A stretch of DNA of 5,542 nt, taken from assembly GCA_030831725.1 (NCBI GenBank), contig JAURKN010000041.1, positions 1 through 5,542 of the forward strand, given 5' to 3'. The position numbers and the translations under genes are program-made. The first letter of the stretch is position 1. Every line of letters starts with the position of its first letter. Below the pieces are notes generated by a model. It saw only the letters and a program-made list of their open reading frames with translations. It did not search any database and was not told the DNA's origin. Shown piece after piece: positions 1 through 5,542 of this stretch. The stretch comes from Ferruginibacter sp. GTDB taxonomy: Bacteria; Bacteroidota; Bacteroidia; Chitinophagales; Chitinophagaceae.

Positions 1-177
1 AGTGCTACTTTTGAAAATGAGCCAAATTTAGGTAAGCCTTAAAACATTTTATCTGAAGGAATTCGTGGTTATAAAATAAAAAAGCACATTATTTTTTATG
101 AGATATTTTCAAAAAATGAAATATACGTTATAAGAATTTTACATGGAAAAATGGATTTGAAAAATAGATTAAGTTAA
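1..177 (+). pseudogene. RelE/ParE-type toxin relic, 3' part, with an in-frame stop
   Basis: Reading from base 1, the plus strand encodes SATFENEPNLGKP, a TAA stop at 40-42, then 44 more residues (NILSEGIRGYKIKKH..., ...IYVIRILHGKMDLKNRL) up to TAA at 175-177. The pattern is that of the C-terminal half of RelE/ParE toxins: an 'N-P-x-L-G-K-P' turn, a 'G-x-R-x-Y-x-I-x-x-H-I-I-F-Y' strand (HIIFY at 85-99) and the terminal 'I-R-I-L-H-G-x-M-D' strand (130-156). The homology continues on both sides of TAA 40-42 without a frame change, so a single sense codon appears to have become a stop. No start codon lies sensibly downstream of it, so the second part would not be made. The N-terminus and any antitoxin gene would lie left of the window. 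Such toxins cleave mRNA or poison gyrase when intact. This copy is probably dead, unless the stop is a sequencing error. Family call fairly sure; subfamily not resolved. Confidence 0.7.
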
Positions 178-209
178 TTTGGCTATTCAGTCACATCTTA
201 GCCCCCAAA

Positions 210-310
210 AATCAAACGCCAAATCTTCGATGTTTACATGTTTCCAAGTTTCCAGGTAATCAAACACCAAACACCAAACACCAAACAAAGAACAAAGAAC
301 AAAGAACAAA
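210..310. repeat. Composite short-tandem-repeat block downstream of the lipid kinase
   Basis: On the plus strand there are three exact copies of the 7-mer CAAACAC (261-267, 268-274, 275-281), a partial CAAAC (282-286), then three exact copies of AAAGAAC (287-293, 294-300, 301-307) and AAA (308-310). The block touches the kinase stop codon (311-313). Just before it are degenerate 8-mers GTTTACAT, GTTTCCAA and GTTTCCAG (232-255). A 14-mer at 210-223 (AATCAAACGCCAAA) recurs with one change at 258-271. The stretch therefore has at least three repeat registers in a row. It sits between two convergent genes and would be the 3' untranslated region of the kinase mRNA, where it reads as a G/U-rich string almost free of A. 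From memory, similar CAAACACC/GTTTCCAA strings recur between genes in some Bacteroidota; I cannot verify that here. Confidence 0.85.
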
Positions 311-1222
311 TCATGGAACCAACAATCGAATCGCTTGTGGTATAAGTTTGATTCGAATCCTGCCGCTCGTTGATTTCGGTTCTCCATCTATATGCAACGG
401 AGCAAGCTCTTTGTTTTCTATTTCAATTTCTGAAGTCTGCCAATAATATATTTTCTTTTTTTCCAAATCTTCTGAATTCACTCGTTGTACTCTTCCGAAT
501 AAAATTTGTTTGAGTAAATAAATCGCGGAAAGAAAAGGATTCGTTTTGGTCACCAATACCACATCCAGCAAACCATCATTCAGTATCGCTTTTGGAGCAA
601 TGGTAACTTGATTCCCAAATTGATTGCTGTTGGCGATGCTTATAAAAAATATTTTTTCTTCCCAAGCACGGCCATCAATGTTTATACGGATCCGATAAGC
701 ATCTTTCTTGAAAAACGCTTTCAGACAAACATAAATGTAACCTAACAAACCTCTTCTTTTTTGTTTTGAAAATGCAGAAGCCACTCTTGCATCAAATCCC
801 AGTCCGGTAAGCATACATCCGAATTTGTCATTCACCATGTATGCATCAATCTTTATCGTCTTGTTTTGAAAAACAATACCCAACGCTTTTTTGAGATTAC
901 GAGAAATACCTGCACCCATTGCCAATCCATTACCTGAACCGATGGGAATGATACCGATGTTTACTTCTGTTTTTTGCAAATAAGATAAAACCTGATTGAT
1001 GCTGCCGTCGCCTCCGCAAATCACCACATCGGTTATTTTTTCTGCTTCTATTTTTGTGGCGAGGTTATTGTAGTTTCCTTCAGGGTCCGTATCACATATT
1101 TCGAATGGGATGTTTTGTGCCTGGGTCGAAATGGAAATTTGATTTTTGATTTTTTCCTTATCACCCGTGCCTGATACTGGATTTACCAGAAACATTATTT
1201 TTCTATGCTCTGTATTTTGCAA
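311..1222 (-). CDS. YegS/DagK-family lipid kinase (diacylglycerol kinase catalytic domain)
   Basis: A 303-residue protein of the soluble diacylglycerol/lipid kinase family, which transfers phosphate from ATP to a lipid hydroxyl at the inner face of the membrane. Motifs in order: N-terminal strand and glycine loop FLVNPVSGTG (11-20), the nucleotide-binding GGDGS (70-74), PIGSGNGLA (93-101), GLGFDARV (140-147), SNQFGNQVTIAP (199-210), NDGLLDVVLV (215-224) and the C-terminal catalytic DGEP (279-282). Length is normal for YegS-like kinases, and there is no signal peptide or clear membrane segment. The first in-frame start is TTG at 1220-1222; ATG at 1193-1195 would remove nine residues. I kept the longer form because 'RKIMFLVNP' matches the usual 'KKILFIVNP' N-terminus, but TTG starts are uncommon in this phylum. 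It begins 23 nt after the lipoprotein gene and is probably co-transcribed with it. The exact lipid substrate (diacylglycerol, phosphatidylglycerol, sphingoid base) cannot be told from sequence. Confidence 0.93.
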   Translation of the reverse strand: MQNTEHRKIMFLVNPVSGTGDKEKIKNQISISTQAQNIPFEICDTDPEGNYNNLATKIEAEKITDVVICGGDGSINQVLSYLQKTEVNIGIIPIGSGNGLAMGAGISRNLKKALGIVFQNKTIKIDAYMVNDKFGCMLTGLGFDARVASAFSKQKRRGLLGYIYVCLKAFFKKDAYRIRINIDGRAWEEKIFFISIANSNQFGNQVTIAPKAILNDGLLDVVLVTKTNPFLSAIYLLKQILFGRVQRVNSEDLEKKKIYYWQTSEIEIENKELAPLHIDGEPKSTSGRIRIKLIPQAIRLLVP

Positions 1223-1245
1223 ATTGAGGAAGTGTTGGGAATACG

Positions 1246-1815
1246 CTATTCTGTTATCCTTGTCATGTTTTTCAGACAGGTGGATTCATCGTACAAAGGA
1301 TTGATCCTGGATTTGAAATGGTATAAAATCACATTTCTGAGTTGTTTGTTGCTGCGGATCATGAAGCTCGTGAAATGGTCCGACAAAGGCAGCAATGATA
1401 TCTGGTCATTCACATAATAAAAGTCGGCAAGATAAACTTGATCTCCATACCTGATGTTGAAAATGAGTTTGTTGTCGACATTGCTGATGAATCCTGTGGT
1501 AGAAATGGTATCAGTCAGAGGCCTTTTCTTTCTATCGTTTCTTTTCAAAAAATACCCAATGAATTCCAGATTGTACTCATTCTCCGAGAACTGACCAATG
1601 TTCAAACGGACATCTGTTTTTTCTCCGGTAACTTCATCGGCAATCATTCCCCGCCATTTTCCGAAATAGCTGCTTTCGACGGGATTCATGGGAATTTCAT
1701 CTGTCTGATGTGTGGAGTGGTAGGGACAACCGGTCAAGATCACCATACCTGCAATGGCAATCAAGGTTACAGCAAAGAGCCGTGCTAAACGGGTTTTGTT
1801 TTCAGGACGGGTCAT
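1246..1815 (-). CDS. Uncharacterised lipoprotein with a 'GKW' beta-rich domain
   Basis: A 189-residue protein whose first 30 residues are a lipoprotein signal peptide: basic N-region (MTRPENKTRLAR), hydrophobic core (LFAVTLIAIAGMVI, 13-26) and lipobox LTGC with Cys30 as the lipidated residue. The mature part begins with a short polar linker and then FGKWRGMI (51-58), followed by alternating strands (VRLNIGQF, YNLEFIGYF, KLIFNIRY, YLADFYYV). It ends in a mixed segment with SNKQLRNVILYHF (155-167) and LYDESTCL. The G-x-W start and the run of strands suggest a small beta barrel or sandwich of the lipocalin-like sort common in Bacteroidota lipoproteins of unknown role; this is inference. I do not recognise a named family. 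It starts with ATG 89 nt after obg, with a candidate promoter directly upstream, and lies 23 nt before the lipid kinase. The product is likely anchored in the outer or inner membrane facing the periplasm. Confidence 0.85.
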   Translation of the reverse strand: MTRPENKTRLARLFAVTLIAIAGMVILTGCPYHSTHQTDEIPMNPVESSYFGKWRGMIADEVTGEKTDVRLNIGQFSENEYNLEFIGYFLKRNDRKKRPLTDTISTTGFISNVDNKLIFNIRYGDQVYLADFYYVNDQISLLPLSDHFTSFMIRSNKQLRNVILYHFKSRINPLYDESTCLKNMTRITE

Positions 1816-1822
1816 CGTATGT

Positions 1823-1854
1823 TAAAAGTATGCAATAAAACCTATAATTCAAAA
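1823..1854 (-). promoter_or_regulatory. Candidate Bacteroidota promoter for the lipoprotein-kinase pair
   Basis: Read on the minus strand, TTTTG (1854-1850) is followed by 19 nt and then TACTTTTA (1830-1823). This fits the Bacteroidota sigma-70 pattern TTG-N17-23-TAnnTTTG except for the last base of the -7 box. The box ends only 7 nt before the ATG at 1815, so the transcript would be nearly leaderless, which is a reason for caution. The 89-nt gap after obg shows no T-tract terminator hairpin. Confidence 0.35.
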
Positions 1855-1904
1855 TCAAGATGAATGAACCATGAGGGAATCTGAATGTTGTCTTGTTTTT
1901 TTGA

Positions 1905-2906
1905 TTACTCGTTTGGAGTATTCAAAATTTGCCAAAGCATATCTTTCAAAGGCATCAGGTTGAATCCGGTAACTGATGAGATGAAAATATGTGGTATCTG
2001 TTCCGGAAGTTCCTTCGCAATCGCTTCTTTCAATTCATCATCCAGCATATCCGATTTGCTGATAGCGATAACGAAAGATTTTTGCAGCATTTCGGGATTG
2101 TATTTTTCAAGCTCGTTTCGGAGTATTTCAAATTCTTGTCTGTGGTCCTTACTGTCTGCAGGTATAAGAAAAAGCAACACCGCATTTCTTTCGATATGTC
2201 TTAAAAAGCGATGTCCGAGTCCTTTTCCTTCGGCGGCACCTTCTATAATGCCCGGTAAATCGGCCATGCAGAAACTTCTGGAGTCTCTATATTCCACCAT
2301 TCCAAGCTGTGGAACCAAAGTCGTAAAAGCATAGTCTGCGATTTTTGGTTTAGCTGCAGTAATACTTGAAAGCAAAGTTGATTTTCCGGCATTGGGAAAT
2401 CCTACCAATCCCACATCTGCGAGCACTTTCAATTCAAGCACTTTAATGCCTTCAACACATTCTTCGCCTGGTTGTGCATATTCCGGAGCCTGATTGGTTG
2501 CCGATTTGAAATGGCTGTTTCCCAATCCGCCTCTTCCTCCTTTCATCAGAATCACTTCCTGACCATGTTCAAGAATCTCCGCTTCTATGAAATCGTCTTC
2601 TTCAGATTTGGCGATGGTTCCCAAGGGAACTTCTATGATGATGTCTTTTCCGTTTCGCCCTGTGCAATGGTTTCCGCTTCCGTTTTCGCCATTTTCAGCG
2701 AGTATGTTTTTGAAGTAGCGGAGATGAAGCAAGGTCCATAGTTGTGCGTTTCCTTTCAAAATGATGTGAGCTCCTCTTCCTCCGTCGCCACCGTCAGGAC
2801 CGCCCATAGCGGTAAGCTTGTTTCGCATGAAATGTCGGCTGCCTGCTCCGCCATGTCCGCTACGGCAGAATATCTTTATCTGGTCTACAAAGTTTGATTT
2901 GTCCAT
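1905..2906 (-). CDS. obgE: Obg-family GTPase, 50S ribosome assembly factor
   Basis: A 333-residue Obg/CgtA GTPase, an essential factor that binds the large ribosomal subunit during late maturation and links it to the stringent response. The N-terminal Obg fold (1-160) carries the family's glycine repeats: GHGGAG (17-22), GGPDGGDGGRG (35-45), ENGENGSGNHCTGRNG (71-86) and KGGRGGLGN (122-130). The G domain has G1 GFPNAGKST (169-177), switch I TTLVP (195-199), G3 DLPG (216-219) followed by IIEGAAEGKGLGHRFLRHIER (key residues E222, G223, G229, G231, H237), G4 SKSD (283-286) and G5 SSV (310-312). G4 has Ser in place of the textbook Asn, which I recall as common in Bacteroidota Obg. The protein ends just after the G domain; the C-terminal OCT domain of Firmicutes Obg is absent, as expected here. 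ATG start at 2904-2906, 49 nt after the EEP gene. In other bacteria obg often sits with rplU-rpmA; that linkage is not seen. Confidence 0.97.
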   Translation of the reverse strand: MDKSNFVDQIKIFCRSGHGGAGSRHFMRNKLTAMGGPDGGDGGRGAHIILKGNAQLWTLLHLRYFKNILAENGENGSGNHCTGRNGKDIIIEVPLGTIAKSEEDDFIEAEILEHGQEVILMKGGRGGLGNSHFKSATNQAPEYAQPGEECVEGIKVLELKVLADVGLVGFPNAGKSTLLSSITAAKPKIADYAFTTLVPQLGMVEYRDSRSFCMADLPGIIEGAAEGKGLGHRFLRHIERNAVLLFLIPADSKDHRQEFEILRNELEKYNPEMLQKSFVIAISKSDMLDDELKEAIAKELPEQIPHIFISSVTGFNLMPLKDMLWQILNTPNE

Positions 2907-2917
2907 GTTTCAAGTTT

Positions 2918-2934
2918 GACAAGTCGTGCTTGTC
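2918..2934 (-). promoter_or_regulatory. Inverted repeat in the obg leader
   Basis: GACAAG-CACGA-CTTGTC on the minus strand is a perfect 6-bp inverted repeat with a 5-nt loop, ending 11 nt before the obg ATG. It has no T tract after it, so it is not an intrinsic terminator. Together with the -7 box just upstream it would sit at or next to the transcription start. It could be a 5' stabilising hairpin or an operator; this is inference. Confidence 0.45.
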
Positions 2935-2939
2935 GGCAT

Positions 2940-2947
2940 CAAAATTA
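2940..2947 (-). promoter_or_regulatory. Candidate -7 box for obg (TAATTTTG)
   Basis: TAATTTTG on the minus strand is an exact match to the Bacteroidota -7 consensus TAnnTTTG and lies in the short gap between the EEP and obg genes. No TTG occurs 17-23 nt upstream, where the -33 element should be, so any promoter here would be weak or need an activator. Eight loosely defined bases match by chance often in AT-rich DNA. Confidence 0.3.
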
Positions 2948-2954
2948 AGCAGGT

Positions 2955-2979
2955 ATCAGCGTTCTGGCTGATTTTTTTT
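2955..2979 (+). terminator. Possible plus-strand intrinsic terminator over the EEP stop codon
   Basis: On the plus strand ATCAGC (2955-2960), loop GTTCTG and GCTGAT (2967-2972) form a perfect 6-bp stem, followed directly by T residues to 2979. The stem has three G-C pairs, so it is modest. The T tract is also the complement of lysine/asparagine codons at the end of the EEP gene (KKN) and may be coincidental. In the minus direction the hairpin covers the EEP stop codon but has no U tract. If functional it would stop antisense transcription entering the EEP gene. Confidence 0.3.
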
Positions 2980-4095
2980 ACGGGGTATGAAGTCACCCAC
3001 CAAAGGGTAGTGGTCGCAATAGTTTTTTTCTACACGAATGAATTGTCGTGATTCAATCGATTTATCTGTGAAAATATGATCGATTCTCAAAATGGGCAAT
3101 AACCCTGTGAATGTGTTTCCCAATCCTGAACCATGTTTGAGATAGGGGTCATCCAGTCCTTCCAGCAGATGCGTGTATGCATAACTGTTTGGCTGATCGT
3201 TGAAATCACCACAAAGTATCACAGGATGAGGACTTTTGTTCATCTCCGCTTTAATGTCGACCACCTGTTTTCTTCTCCACTCATACCCTTTTTTGAATTT
3301 CTTCAGGATGGATTTGGATTCATCGATGCTCTCCTGGTCGTCTAAAGAAGGATTGTCTATATAATTCCGGTCTGATTTGTTGAGTTTGAATGATTGAAGA
3401 TGGATGTTGAAAAACCGTATGGTATCATCATCATGAACTACATCCGCAAAAAAGAAATTGGAATTGTAATTGTCAGGGTCGGGGGAGAATGTTTTGATAT
3501 TCACCAGCGGAAGTTTGCTCAGAATCGCGTTTCCAAAATGATGTCTTCGGTCATAATCTTTTTTCTTGTCGTAGGAATAATAGAGATAAGGGTATCCCAG
3601 TTGTTTTCTGATTTTTTCTACGTCATTGATGGCATCCTTTGCGCTGTCTCCGGCAACAAGTTCTTGAATACAGGCCACATCAGGATTGTATTCTTTGATC
3701 AACTTAAGCATTTTCTGCTTCAATTCCGGCTGTGTCCTATGTTCCCGAATTCTGAGGTGCTCAATATTCCAGCTCATGATCCGGATTTCATTCGGACCTT
3801 TTTTCATGGAAAAATGGTCGTCGAGTTTCCATTGAAAAACATGTTTAAGCGGAGTCCAGCAAATCAGAAAAGCGGAAATTGAAATCAGAGAAAGTGCGGG
3901 CTTGGCAAATAGCCAAATGCCGATGAAAGCCAGCGTGATCAGCATGTAATAAAAACTGGGGATATTCAGTAAGTTCAATATCCAGTATTTTCCTTCAGTA
4001 TAGGATGGGCCATAACAACTCAATATGAGCAGTATTACTGCAACGACATTGCTTGTAATCAGGAAAAATTTGGCTGTTTTTCGAATGGCCTGCAT
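2956..4095 (-). CDS. Membrane-anchored endonuclease/exonuclease/phosphatase (EEP) family protein
   Basis: A 379-residue protein with three N-terminal membrane helices (about 10-29, 37-63 and 65-83) and a DNase I-like EEP domain (about 103-370). Metal-binding and catalytic motifs are all present: IMSWNIEH (106-113, Asn110), CIQE (142-145, Glu145), the strand GNAILSKLP (188-196), FNIHLQS (229-235, His232), CGDFND (295-300, Asp297 and Asn299), RIDHIF (337-342) and CDHYP (360-364, Asp361 and His362). The last motif is usually S-D-H; here Cys replaces Ser, while the catalytic Asp-His pair is kept. The family cleaves phosphodiesters in nucleic acids, phosphoinositides or sphingomyelin, so the substrate is open. 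By topology the domain could face either side of the inner membrane; a periplasmic location is plausible but unproven. ATG start at 4093-4095, 105 nt after the pseudo-rhomboid gene. An EEP gene next to two rhomboids recurs in Bacteroidota as I remember it, suggesting a conserved neighbourhood. Confidence 0.92.
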   Translation of the reverse strand: MQAIRKTAKFFLITSNVVAVILLILSCYGPSYTEGKYWILNLLNIPSFYYMLITLAFIGIWLFAKPALSLISISAFLICWTPLKHVFQWKLDDHFSMKKGPNEIRIMSWNIEHLRIREHRTQPELKQKMLKLIKEYNPDVACIQELVAGDSAKDAINDVEKIRKQLGYPYLYYSYDKKKDYDRRHHFGNAILSKLPLVNIKTFSPDPDNYNSNFFFADVVHDDDTIRFFNIHLQSFKLNKSDRNYIDNPSLDDQESIDESKSILKKFKKGYEWRRKQVVDIKAEMNKSPHPVILCGDFNDQPNSYAYTHLLEGLDDPYLKHGSGLGNTFTGLLPILRIDHIFTDKSIESRQFIRVEKNYCDHYPLVGDFIPRKKNQPER

Positions 4096-4200
4096 AACAG
4101 GACATAAAGATAAGGATACATGGAATTATCTTTTCGGATAAATATCCCGATGTTTGATGATGGTGATTGGGTTGTGAAAAACAGCTTAGAATATCTGTCA

Positions 4201-5118
4201 TCATTCCTCTCCGGCTTTCCGAAGAATTTCTTTTTCTTTTTCAGTCAATGAATCGTATCCATTTTCATTGATTTTGTCGAGCAATTGATCGATGCGTTTT
4301 TGATTTTGTTTGCCCGAAGGCTCATAAGGTAGACGGTCTCCTGTTTTATAAAAAATCTTATCTCTCAGTTCCGCCTTGTTAGGCGTACGTGCAGGAGAAA
4401 AAACATGAATGATTTTTTCATACATAACATTCATCCATCGACCTGCATCTGTTCCTTTTTTTAATAAAATGGAAAACATGATGCCCGCCAAACCACTGCC
4501 TATCAAGGCAGAACCCAATGAAACGGGTGCGGCGGTAATGGTAATCAGGTTGAATACAACAAATATGATGTACACCGACCATAATGGAAAACCGTTTCTG
4601 AGGTGTGTGAGGATTCTGTATTGAGGTGAGTATGTTGTTGCTGCAGTAGCAACACCGAACACAGCGATTTGAGAACCCATCAGCCAATTGCCGTCGATGG
4701 TGTTGAACAATAAGAAAAACAATCCACCAAAAAATCCGCTATAGAGGTACAATGGAATCACTTTATCGTTACCTGCATCTTTTTGCATGACATAACCGAA
4801 ACTCCAAAGCCAGAACATGTTTGCCAAAATAGCCAGAATCGCGTTTCCGGAATCCGTAAACATATAAGTCAGCAATGTCCATGGTCGATTTACTACTTTT
4901 TCAATGCCGTCTGGCAAAATCATCCATTGTAGCACCGATTCATTGAAAGCATTCGTGTTTTGCTGATTGAAAAAGAAAGATACTTTTAAAACAAGCATCA
5001 ACAAGGTGAAGATGGCGTTCAGTGCAAGGAGGGTGACGAGTGCATTGCCTTCCATACCCAGCCATGCCTTTTTGGGTCTATCGTTTTTGTAATCTATATA
5101 TCTATCCGATTCTCCCAT
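4201..5118 (-). CDS. Rhomboid-fold membrane protein lacking catalytic residues (pseudoprotease)
   Basis: A 305-residue intact protein with the six-helix rhomboid core: membrane segments about 26-46, 83-110, 121-139, 147-162, 178-196 and 202-220, plus a cytosolic tail. Family marks remain: RPWTLLTYMF (78-87), NMFWLWSFGY (100-109) and the tail motif LLDKINENGYDSLTEKEK (279-296), which ends many Bacteroidota rhomboids (DUF6576, from memory). The active site is gone. The GASG serine motif reads GSQI (148-151), putting Gln150 at the nucleophile; the helix-2 His of H-x-x-x-N reads A-I-L-A-N (Ala96, Asn100 kept); and the helix-6 H-x-G-G region reads LIGSGLAG (205-212), with Leu205 at the catalytic His. 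The alignment of Gln150 is fixed by Gly148, Ala152 and Gly155. ATG start lies one base after the stop of the active rhomboid gene, so translation is probably coupled. Likely a non-proteolytic partner or substrate-binding protein; that role is inference. Confidence 0.9.
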   Translation of the reverse strand: MGESDRYIDYKNDRPKKAWLGMEGNALVTLLALNAIFTLLMLVLKVSFFFNQQNTNAFNESVLQWMILPDGIEKVVNRPWTLLTYMFTDSGNAILAILANMFWLWSFGYVMQKDAGNDKVIPLYLYSGFFGGLFFLLFNTIDGNWLMGSQIAVFGVATAATTYSPQYRILTHLRNGFPLWSVYIIFVVFNLITITAAPVSLGSALIGSGLAGIMFSILLKKGTDAGRWMNVMYEKIIHVFSPARTPNKAELRDKIFYKTGDRLPYEPSGKQNQKRIDQLLDKINENGYDSLTEKEKEILRKAGEE

Positions 5119-5119
5119 T

Positions 5120-5542
5120 CTAGAAAAAGCGTTGTCTGTTTTGTTTATTCCAATAGATCACGATGAGCAAGCCGCAAAGGGCTCCACCCAGATGTGCAAA
5201 ATGAGCTACATTATCTCCGCTGGTATTGGCGATTCCGCTGAACAAATCGATGGCGAGGATTCCCATGACAGCCCATTTGGTTTTGATGGGGAAAGGAATG
5301 GGAAAAATGAAAAGCTGTGTATTAGGGAAAGTGTATCCGTACGCGGCAAGTATACCCATGATGGCACCCGATGCTCCGACTGTCGCATTTTGAGTGAGCA
5401 TCTGCTGATACGCCTCCATCTCCTCGAATGATAAAGACAAGCCATAATGATCAATGCTCCAGTATGTAAAAACATAACTGCCCATCTGAGCCAAACCAGC
5501 TACGATGCCGCATATCAGGTAAAACATCAAAAATCTTTTCGG
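5120..5542 (-). CDS. Rhomboid intramembrane serine protease, C-terminal part (5' end outside window)
   Basis: The frame is open to the window edge, where it reads PKRFLMFYLICG. This matches the 'GPKRFL-x-Y' stretch inside rhomboids, so the gene starts further right and the ATG or TTG near 5525-5530 is internal. The 140 visible residues (numbered from the edge) carry the nucleophile motif GASG (56-59, Ser58, codon 5369-5371) and the helix-6 motif HFAHLGGALCG (114-124, catalytic His117, codon 5192-5194), with the helix-packing G-x-x-x-G after it. Membrane segments are visible at about 5-28, 55-72, 88-105 and 112-130. The protein cleaves transmembrane substrates within the inner membrane; its substrates are unknown. 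It ends with KQNRQRFF, without the longer tail of its neighbour. The stop is one base before the pseudo-rhomboid ATG. The helix-2 His/Asn oxyanion residues lie outside the window. Confidence 0.95.
   Translation of the reverse strand, partial: PKRFLMFYLICGIVAGLAQMGSYVFTYWSIDHYGLSLSFEEMEAYQQMLTQNATVGASGAIMGILAAYGYTFPNTQLFIFPIPFPIKTKWAVMGILAIDLFSGIANTSGDNVAHFAHLGGALCGLLIVIYWNKQNRQRFF

Noticed and set aside
181..203. GGCTA...TAGCC inverted repeat between the toxin relic and the repeat block
   Set aside because: Only 5 bp with a 13-nt loop and no T tract on either side; too weak for a terminator.
187..387. 66-codon minus-strand open frame running through the repeats into the kinase gene
   Set aside because: It overlaps the end of the lipid kinase in another frame, and its sequence (FFVLCSLFGVWCLVF) is just translated tandem repeat. 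No family features.
1438..1788. 116-codon plus-strand open frame
   Set aside because: Antisense to the lipoprotein gene, which has a clear signal peptide and lipobox on the minus strand.
1885..2334. 149-codon plus-strand open frame (serine-rich)
   Set aside because: Antisense to the G domain of Obg. The serine richness comes from the complement of Obg codons, not from a gene.
3394..3882. 162-codon plus-strand open frame
   Set aside because: Wholly antisense to the EEP gene, whose catalytic motifs are unmistakable. Its composition looks like a shadow frame, with no recognisable motif.
4134..4150. Near-palindrome TCGGATAAATATCCCGA in the gap before the EEP gene
   Set aside because: Arms pair only with a bulge and leave a 2-nt loop. 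No terminator tract; could be an operator, but nothing supports that.
4096..4200. Search for an EEP promoter in the 105-nt gap
   Set aside because: TATCTTTA near the ATG resembles a -7 box with one mismatch, but no TTG lies 17-23 nt upstream, so I do not call it.
4201..5118. Second rhomboid as an ordinary active protease
   Set aside because: Shifting the alignment by one to use Ser149 as the nucleophile breaks the spacing to Gly155, and no His is available in helix 2 or helix 6.

Overview
This window looks like a piece of a Bacteroidota chromosome, most likely from the Chitinophagales/Saprospirales side of the phylum. The evidence is moderate-to-low GC, a lack of Shine-Dalgarno sequences, TAnnTTTG-type promoter boxes, a Bacteroidota-style Obg without the C-terminal OCT domain, and a tandem rhomboid pair followed by a membrane-anchored endonuclease/exonuclease/phosphatase (EEP) protein. 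The phylum is well supported. The order is a guess from remembered protein similarity.

Layout: all six intact or partial genes are on the minus strand, so transcription runs from right to left. In that order they are: the C-terminal part of a catalytically complete rhomboid protease (5120-5542, cut by the window edge); one base later, a second rhomboid-fold protein that has lost its catalytic residues (4201-5118); an EEP-family membrane protein (2956-4095); the ribosome-assembly GTPase Obg (1905-2906); an unnamed lipoprotein (1246-1815); and a YegS/DagK-type lipid kinase (311-1222). At the left edge, on the plus strand, is the tail of a RelE/ParE-type toxin gene with an in-frame stop codon (1-177). 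Between this relic and the lipid kinase lies a composite short-tandem-repeat block (about 210-310) that ends exactly at the kinase stop codon.

How the genes relate: the two rhomboids are almost certainly co-translated and may work as an active/inactive pair in the inner membrane. Four of the six genes (both rhomboids, the EEP protein and the lipoprotein) encode membrane or envelope-anchored products, and the lipid kinase acts on membrane lipid. Obg is the housekeeping exception. The spacings are 1, 105, 49, 89 and 23 nt. They suggest one tight pair (the rhomboids), a probable lipoprotein-kinase pair, and possible separate promoters before obg and before the lipoprotein.

The most interesting signals are the intact pseudo-rhomboid paired with an active paralogue, the composite repeat block, and an inverted repeat placed where the obg mRNA could begin. 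I found no CRISPR array, insertion sequence, prophage, tRNA or rRNA, and nothing that amounts to a complete new defence or biosynthetic system.
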